From Rhizobiaceae bacterium (lineage in GTDB: Bacteria > Pseudomonadota > Alphaproteobacteria > Rhizobiales > Rhizobiaceae), in NCBI GenBank assembly GCA_004299545.1, contig SCRB01000851.1, forward strand, positions 1 through 10,894: 10,894 bases of DNA. The letters are read 5' to 3'. The notes under the pieces are model-generated. The model was not told where the DNA came from. It saw nothing but the letters and a program-made list of their open reading frames with translations, and did not search any database. Positions 5,703-10,894 of this stretch are shown here, one piece after another; position 1 is the stretch's first letter; each line of letters opens with the position of its first letter. A program made the position numbers and the translations under genes.

Positions 5703-8700
5703 ATGGTGCGCAAGACAACGCAGACGATCAATCTCGATTCCGACGTTGCGAAGCAATTGGAGGAAGCGCTCGATCTCGATTTCGGCCAGCAGGGATCGGA
5801 AGACGGGCTTGATATCGCGGCCTCCATGGAAGATCTGGAAGCACAGATTTCCCAGGCAGCGGAAGAGCTTGCGCGAGAAACCAAGGTAAAGACTCCAGGC
5901 CGGCAGACGCTGCCTGAACCGGCGAACCAGTCATTCACCATCGATCCGGCCTCGATCGTCAACGTGAAGGAAGAGACGAAGGCGCCGAAGACCCGGACCG
6001 CCGAACCGGCGACTTTCGAAGACGTGCTGGGAAAGACTGGAGAAGAGGCGCTGGAAAAGACGGGACCTCAAAAGCAGGCCGCGCCCCTCTTTCAACCGGT
6101 CGAAACGGCGCCTGTCCCGCCAGCTCGCACAGGCTTCGCACCGGCCAATGACGACCGTCAGAAAGACTACAGCGCCATCCTCGGTCGGCTTGAACGGCGC
6201 GCGCCTCGCACCGTCTACTGGATTGCGCTTCTGGTATCGATCCTCTGGGCCGCCGCCGGTCTGCTGTTCGATCGCTTGTTGTCTGGGCCGAAACTCTGGG
6301 AAATCAGGAGGTTCAACCAGCTTCTGCAATCTCCGCATTCAATTGCCATCGCGGTCGGCATCGTGTTGCCGATCATTCTTTTCTGGGCGTTCGCGGTGAT
6401 GGTCCGCAGGTCGCAGGAGATGCGGCTGGCCGTTCGCTCCATGACGGAGGTGGCTTTCCGCCTCGCCGAGCCGGAAAGCTTGGCGCAGGACAGGATTTCG
6501 CTGGTCGGCCAGGCTGTCCGCCGCGAAGTCCAGGCCATGGGCGAAGGGATAGAGCGCACGTTGGCGCGAGCGGTCGAACTGGAGACCCTTGTGCACACCG
6601 AAGTCAGCGAGCTTGAGCGCGCCTATTCGGAGAACGAGGTGCGCATCCGGGCGCTGGTGGACGGACTGGGCAGTGAGCGCGAGGCGGTCATCAACCATGC
6701 CGAGCGCGTGAGGACTTCCATCGCCGGCGCCCATCAGCAATTGCAAAGCGACCTCGGCGCGGCTTCGGACGGCATCCGTGAGAACATCATCGGTGCCTCG
6801 ACCAGGCTGTCGATGACCATCAACGAGTCGGGCGAGAAGCTCCTGAGCCGCCTGAACGAGAACGGCTCCATCCTGCAGGACGGTCTCGACAAGCGCCTCG
6901 ATACCCTTTCCGACAGGATAAGCACGTCAGGTGAAGCCTTCGCCAGCCTGCTCGATACGCGCATCGCCGCCTTGACGGAAAGCGCCTCGCAATCGACCCG
7001 ATCCCTGTCGGATATGCTCAACGAGCGCGCCGGCAGCATCGTCTCCCTCCTCGGTGAGGCAACGAAGTCGCTGAGCGACGAGTTCGACGCCCGACTCGCC
7101 GGCATCGAAAGGACGCTTGCCGAGCGGGGTCAATCACTTATCACGGAATTCGAAACGCGTGCCGAAACGCTTGACGCGGGCACGCAGAGGCTCAACGCGG
7201 CGCTCGAAGCGCGCGCCCGGCAGATCAATGAGACGCTCGTGGAACGCGCGCGGGAACTTGCCGGCACGTTCAATTCGGGCAAGCAGGACATCGCCACCGT
7301 CATCGACGAGGGCAAGGCGACGATCGGCATGGAACTCGCCGAACTCGTCCTGTCGACGTCGAGCATGATCGAAGCGCGGGCGGCGGATTTCTCCTCCCGT
7401 CTGGCCACCGGGCGCGACCAGATCAGCGAGGCCCTCGACGGCGATATCGCCCGGATCTCCGAGGAACGCACCAAGCTCGACACACTGATCGAGGGGCATG
7501 CGCTGGCGCTCTCCCAAAGCCGGGACAACCTCTCCGAGGCGGTGGCGAACGACCTGCGGAAGATCGACGAAACGCGCTCGGAAGTGGAAGCAGCCGTCCA
7601 GCGCCAGATCGCGGGCTTCTCGGCGGGCCGTGGCCTCCTCAGCAATGCGCTGGAAGAAGATCTGCAGAAAGTGCAGGAGGAGCGCGGTGCGATCGACGCC
7701 TCCGTCAACCGCCACCTCTCCAAACTTGTCGAAGGGCGGCAGCTCATGCGCCGCGCGCTCGAGGAGGATTTGCAGAAACTCGTCGACAGCCGGGCCGAGA
7801 TCGATGCGACGATCGAGCAGCATTCCAGGCAATTGGCCGAGCGGCTGGTGGAGGGACGCGAGGCGGCACGGCGGGTTCTCGACGAGGATCTGGAGAAGCT
7901 TACGCAATCCCGCGCCGAGATCGACGACGCGATCGGAGCGCATCTTGCCCGTCTCTCCGACGGCCGGGCCGATTTGCATGCGGCGCTGCGGGACGATCTC
8001 GACAGGCTGTCGGAATCGCGGCGTGAAATCGACCTTTCGATGGAGAAGCACACGAACAGGCTGGTCGATGGCCGCAATGCGTTGAGCCAGCTCATGGACG
8101 ACGACATGGGGCAGGTCGCGGCGGCACGCGCGGCGCTGGACGATTCCGTTCGCGCCCATGTCGAGCGGCTGGCCGAAGGCCGCGAGCTGCTCAGCCGCGT
8201 CCTCCAAGGCGATCTTGAGAAACTTGCGGAAAACCGCGCCGTCATCGACCAGAACGTGGCCGATCATGTCCGCCAAATCGCCGACAGCAGAACGGCGATC
8301 ACCACCGCTCTCTCCGCTGATGTCGAAAAGATCGACGATGCGTTCCGGCGTCACACCGGCATTATCGAGGAGCGGACGCTGTCGATGGAGCGGGCACTTG
8401 CCACCGGCGTCGATCACGTGCGTTCCACGCTCGAGAAGAGCGCCGTTGTGGTTGCCGGTGCCTTGCGCGAGAAGGTTCTGGAAGTGACGGCTGCCTTGCG
8501 CAGCGAAGCCGGCCAGGCCTTCACGGATGCCGACCGGCAGGTCGCGGACCGGGCCGCACAAACGGCGGACCTTCTCTCCCAGCGCGCCGCAGAAATTTCG
8601 ACCCGCTTCGACGAAGCGGACCAGCGCCTCATCATGCGTGCGCAGGACACCGCGAATGCCCTTTCGCAGCGGGCACAGGAGCTTGCCGCCACCTTCGAGA

Positions 8701-10894
8701 CGGCGGACGAGCGGATCGCCAACCGGATCGGCGAAGCCGCAGCCGCGCTTGCCGCACGCTCCGGCGACATCGCCGAAGCGTTCGACGACGCCGACCGCAA
8801 GCTTGCCGCCCGCACGGAGGAAATGGCCAGCCGGCTCACCGCGACGGCGGAGGAAACCGCAGGCCGCCTCTTGAGCGGTGCCGGGCACGCTGCCGATCTG
8901 CTTGGCCACCGTGCCGACCAGATGACCAGCACGCTCGGCGAGGCGGAACGCCGTCTTGCCACGGTGAGCGAGGAAACCGCGAACAGCTTCTCCCAGCATG
9001 CCGACGAGGTGGCGAACGTATTGGCGAAGCGCACCTCCGAGATCACCGGCGCTTTCGACAATGTGGACAAGCGTCTTGCCGCGCGCGCCGAGGAGACGGC
9101 TTCCTCCCTCGTCGCAAAGGCGGCGGGCATCGCTTCCGCATTCGAGGAAGCGGACCAGCGCATCATCGCCAGGACGCACCAGACCTCCGCCGAACTCAAC
9201 GCCCGTGCCGCCTCCATCGAGGAAGCGCTCGCCGTGGTGGAACAGAAGCTCGCTTCCGGGGCGGACCAGCTCGTCGGCCGTGTCGGTCTTCAGATCGGAG
9301 ATGCGGAGACGCGCCTGTCGCGTGCGGCCGACACGCTGGGCGAAAAGCTTCAGGACAAGCTCGGCCAGGCAGAATCGCAACTCGTGGCGCATGCCAACGC
9401 GATCGCCGAGACGTTCTCCTCCGTCGACCAGCATATCGGCGAGCGGACGAGCCACGCCTCAAGGACCCTCGACCAGCAGACGCGCGAGTTGAACGCCATG
9501 CTGGCTTCCCGCTCGGCCGAGATTTCGAAGATCATAGACGATACCGCGAAACCGCTGATCGAGCGTCTTTCGGAGAGCGGCGGCGATCTGCAGCGGAGCC
9601 TCGAAGAGGCGACGCAACGGGCGACCGAGCGGCTCCGCTCCGAGAACGTGGCGCTCGTCAACGCACTGGCGAATCGCACAGCCGAGACGCTGACGGCCGT
9701 GGAAGGCTCGCGCATGAGCCTGACGGAAGGCGTCGGCGATCTGATCGACCGCCTGACCGGCTCGAATAGCAAGCTGGCCGAATTGATCGATCTGGCGGCA
9801 AACAGCCTCGGCGGCATCGACGAGCGTCTGACCCAGACGACGCAGAGCTTCGCCGCCACCACCGAGAAAGCCGCTCAGACCTTCTCGAGTTCGGCACGGC
9901 TGATCGATAGCAACGCAGGCAAGCTGACGGAACTTTCCTCGCACACGCTGCGGGAAATTGCCTCCATCGCGGCGCGTTTCGACGAGCACAGCAGGGTGCT
10001 GACCGGTGCTTCGGACCTGCTTTCTTCGGCACAGACCAACCTTTCCTCGACATTGCAGGACAGGGAGAAGGCGCTGGAGGAACTGGCGGTCGGCCTGGTC
10101 AAGAAGTCCGAAGACATCGAGCGCGTCATGCGCTCCTACGAGGGCCTCGTCGGACGGACTCTGGAACAGGCGGAAGGCAAGACACGCGAATCGACCGAGC
10201 ATATCCGCACCGCCATCACCGAAGTGGTCGAGGCGGCGACGCAGCGCTTCGCCGAAGCGACGGTGGAGATTCGCCGGACCGCGAACGCGATCCGTTCAGA
10301 TCTGGAGGAAACCCGCGCCGAATTGCGGAAAGGCGTCATGGACCTGCCGAACGAGACGAAGGAATCCACCTCCGCCATGCGGCGCGCCGTCACCGAGCAG
10401 ATCAACGCGCTCAAGGAACTGTCGGAAATCGTTGCCAAGTCGGGCCGCATGTACGACGCTCCCGAAACGCCTGCGCCTTCACGGCCGGCCGCTCCGGCGG
10501 CGCCCTCCGGCTCGACCGTAAGGCCGTTCCGTGAAACGCCGCGGCCGCAATTGCCCCGCGTCGGGGAGACCGTCCTGACGCAGCCTGCGAAGCCGCAAGC
10601 CACGCCGGAACGGCGTGGTGCGCCTTCCTCCGAACCGGTGCTGCGACTCGCTTCGGAAACGGACAGGCCAGCGCCGGCGCGAGGCAGCGAAGGCAGCAGC
10701 CATCAGCAGGGCGGCGGCTGGGTCCGCGATCTTCTCAGGGGTGCTTCCGCCGAGCCGCGCAACCCGGCAGGCCAGCCCTCCCGCTCCCAGGAAGGCCAGC
10801 GTTCGCCGCTCCATGTCGTGGAGTCGCTCAATTCGCTCTCCGTCGACATTGCGCGCGCCATCGACCACGAGGCGTCGATCGAACTGTGGGACCG
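5703..10894 (+). CDS. gpr: Giant apolipoprotein-like coiled-coil membrane protein, GPR/RgsE homologue (3' end outside window)
   Basis: The first 1730 residues are present and the frame runs off the window; the known relatives exceed 2000. In order: an acidic, probably disordered cytoplasmic region (1-169); two transmembrane helices (about 172-189 and 214-234) with a short loop of about 24 residues between; then about 1350 residues of almost unbroken charged helix. The helix includes eight 36-residue repeats (577-868) and seven 29-residue-type repeats (951-1186). A Pro/Ala-rich linker (about 1584-1672) and a tail containing WVRDLLRG (from 1673) and ESLNSLSVDIARAIDHEA (from 1707) follow. Arginines beside both membrane helices place both ends in the cytoplasm. 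This layout matches GPR of Agrobacterium tumefaciens (RgsE of Sinorhizobium meliloti), which forms a ring at the growth pole and is needed for polar growth and rod shape. The ATG at 5703 is the only one after the in-frame stop at 5616; its ribosome site (AAGGCGG) is poor. Confidence 0.85.
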   Translation, partial: MVRKTTQTINLDSDVAKQLEEALDLDFGQQGSEDGLDIAASMEDLEAQISQAAEELARETKVKTPGRQTLPEPANQSFTIDPASIVNVKEETKAPKTRTAEPATFEDVLGKTGEEALEKTGPQKQAAPLFQPVETAPVPPARTGFAPANDDRQKDYSAILGRLERRAPRTVYWIALLVSILWAAAGLLFDRLLSGPKLWEIRRFNQLLQSPHSIAIAVGIVLPIILFWAFAVMVRRSQEMRLAVRSMTEVAFRLAEPESLAQDRISLVGQAVRREVQAMGEGIERTLARAVELETLVHTEVSELERAYSENEVRIRALVDGLGSEREAVINHAERVRTSIAGAHQQLQSDLGAASDGIRENIIGASTRLSMTINESGEKLLSRLNENGSILQDGLDKRLDTLSDRISTSGEAFASLLDTRIAALTESASQSTRSLSDMLNERAGSIVSLLGEATKSLSDEFDARLAGIERTLAERGQSLITEFETRAETLDAGTQRLNAALEARARQINETLVERARELAGTFNSGKQDIATVIDEGKATIGMELAELVLSTSSMIEARAADFSSRLATGRDQISEALDGDIARISEERTKLDTLIEGHALALSQSRDNLSEAVANDLRKIDETRSEVEAAVQRQIAGFSAGRGLLSNALEEDLQKVQEERGAIDASVNRHLSKLVEGRQLMRRALEEDLQKLVDSRAEIDATIEQHSRQLAERLVEGREAARRVLDEDLEKLTQSRAEIDDAIGAHLARLSDGRADLHAALRDDLDRLSESRREIDLSMEKHTNRLVDGRNALSQLMDDDMGQVAAARAALDDSVRAHVERLAEGRELLSRVLQGDLEKLAENRAVIDQNVADHVRQIADSRTAITTALSADVEKIDDAFRRHTGIIEERTLSMERALATGVDHVRSTLEKSAVVVAGALREKVLEVTAALRSEAGQAFTDADRQVADRAAQTADLLSQRAAEISTRFDEADQRLIMRAQDTANALSQRAQELAATFETADERIANRIGEAAAALAARSGDIAEAFDDADRKLAARTEEMASRLTATAEETAGRLLSGAGHAADLLGHRADQMTSTLGEAERRLATVSEETANSFSQHADEVANVLAKRTSEITGAFDNVDKRLAARAEETASSLVAKAAGIASAFEEADQRIIARTHQTSAELNARAASIEEALAVVEQKLASGADQLVGRVGLQIGDAETRLSRAADTLGEKLQDKLGQAESQLVAHANAIAETFSSVDQHIGERTSHASRTLDQQTRELNAMLASRSAEISKIIDDTAKPLIERLSESGGDLQRSLEEATQRATERLRSENVALVNALANRTAETLTAVEGSRMSLTEGVGDLIDRLTGSNSKLAELIDLAANSLGGIDERLTQTTQSFAATTEKAAQTFSSSARLIDSNAGKLTELSSHTLREIASIAARFDEHSRVLTGASDLLSSAQTNLSSTLQDREKALEELAVGLVKKSEDIERVMRSYEGLVGRTLEQAEGKTRESTEHIRTAITEVVEAATQRFAEATVEIRRTANAIRSDLEETRAELRKGVMDLPNETKESTSAMRRAVTEQINALKELSEIVAKSGRMYDAPETPAPSRPAAPAAPSGSTVRPFRETPRPQLPRVGETVLTQPAKPQATPERRGAPSSEPVLRLASETDRPAPARGSEGSSHQQGGGWVRDLLRGASAEPRNPAGQPSRSQEGQRSPLHVVESLNSLSVDIARAIDHEASIELWD
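7431..8306 (+). repeat. Eight 36-residue (108-bp) coiled-coil repeats in the GPR-like protein
   Basis: Units begin at residues 577, 613, 649, 685, 725, 761, 797 and 833. A typical unit reads ALEEDLQK, then xxSRAEID, xxIxxH, then LxEGRxxLxx. All are 36 residues except the fourth, which has 40 because of an extra turn (ERLV). A degenerate ninth starts at 869. Units 3 and 4 both begin ALEEDLQK but use different synonymous codons at four of those eight positions, so the repeat is old and kept at protein level. Confidence 0.85.
8553..9260 (+). repeat. Seven 29-residue-type repeats with 11- and 22-residue insertions
   Basis: Units begin at residues 951, 980, 1009, 1038, 1089, 1129 and 1158. A typical unit reads AEETASxLxxRAxxI followed by AxAFEEADQRIxAR. 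Five units are 29 residues; the one at 1038 is 51 (29+22) and the one at 1089 is 40 (29+11). The extra lengths are one or two 11-residue blocks, the period of apolipoprotein-like helices. Confidence 0.75.

Noticed and set aside
7130..8245. A Ser/Arg-rich 371-codon reverse-strand frame
   Set aside because: Low-complexity composition and full overlap with the real gene mark it as a frame shadow.
7431..9260. Tandem repeats as a CRISPR array or satellite DNA
   Set aside because: Units are in frame, conserved at protein level but diverged in synonymous positions, with no identical DNA repeats separated by unique spacers.
7134..9455. A 773-codon open frame on the reverse strand opposite the GPR-like gene
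   Set aside because: It lies wholly antisense to a 5.2-kb coding frame with membrane helices and conserved repeats. Its Gly/Arg/Val-rich repeats are the shadow of the forward coiled-coil repeats in GC-rich DNA, where antisense stops are rare.

Overview
The window looks like chromosomal DNA of a Rhizobiaceae bacterium (Rhizobium/Agrobacterium/Sinorhizobium group). It is GC-rich with matching codon use. It carries a UPF0283 membrane protein of rhizobial type, a ferredoxin/type-2 ferredoxin-NADP reductase pair, folP-folK, and the N-terminal 1730 residues of a giant apolipoprotein-like coiled-coil membrane protein. That protein resembles the Growth Pole Ring protein (GPR) of Agrobacterium tumefaciens and RgsE of Sinorhizobium meliloti. 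No tRNA, rRNA, CRISPR, insertion sequence or phage gene was seen.

Layout. Positions 1-657 (+) hold the C-terminal part of a UPF0283/DUF697 (YcjF-like) membrane protein, followed by a strong hairpin. Positions 787-1221 (+) encode a small two-CBS-domain protein with a good Shine-Dalgarno. Positions 1343-1894 (+) encode an exported protein of unknown function. Reading leftwards, 4768-1917 (-) looks like one transcription unit: 2Fe-2S ferredoxin, ferredoxin-NADP reductase, folP, folK. It converges on the exported-protein gene with only 22 bp between stop codons. Positions 5284-4910 (-) encode a histidine phosphotransfer (Hpt) protein, set off from the ferredoxin unit by a perfect 9-bp hairpin. 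A 418-bp divergent intergenic region (5285-5702) separates Hpt from the giant gene and is rich in candidate regulatory sites. From 5703 to the window end (+) runs the GPR/RgsE-like gene, incomplete at its 3' end.

How the genes may work together. The ferredoxin and its reductase form an obvious NADPH-linked electron-transfer pair. FolP and FolK are the sulfonamide-target and pyrophosphokinase steps of folate synthesis; folB, often found between them in relatives, is absent here. The Hpt protein and the GPR-like scaffold share a divergent control region holding a DnaA-box-like site, TTAA pairs reminiscent of CtrA sites and a tandem 12-bp repeat. This suggests, but does not prove, cell-cycle-timed expression. 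The most striking structure is inside the GPR-like protein: eight 36-residue repeats (exactly ten turns of straight alpha-helix), then seven 29-residue units in which the longer ones are lengthened by exactly 11 or 22 residues, so the helical face is kept in register.
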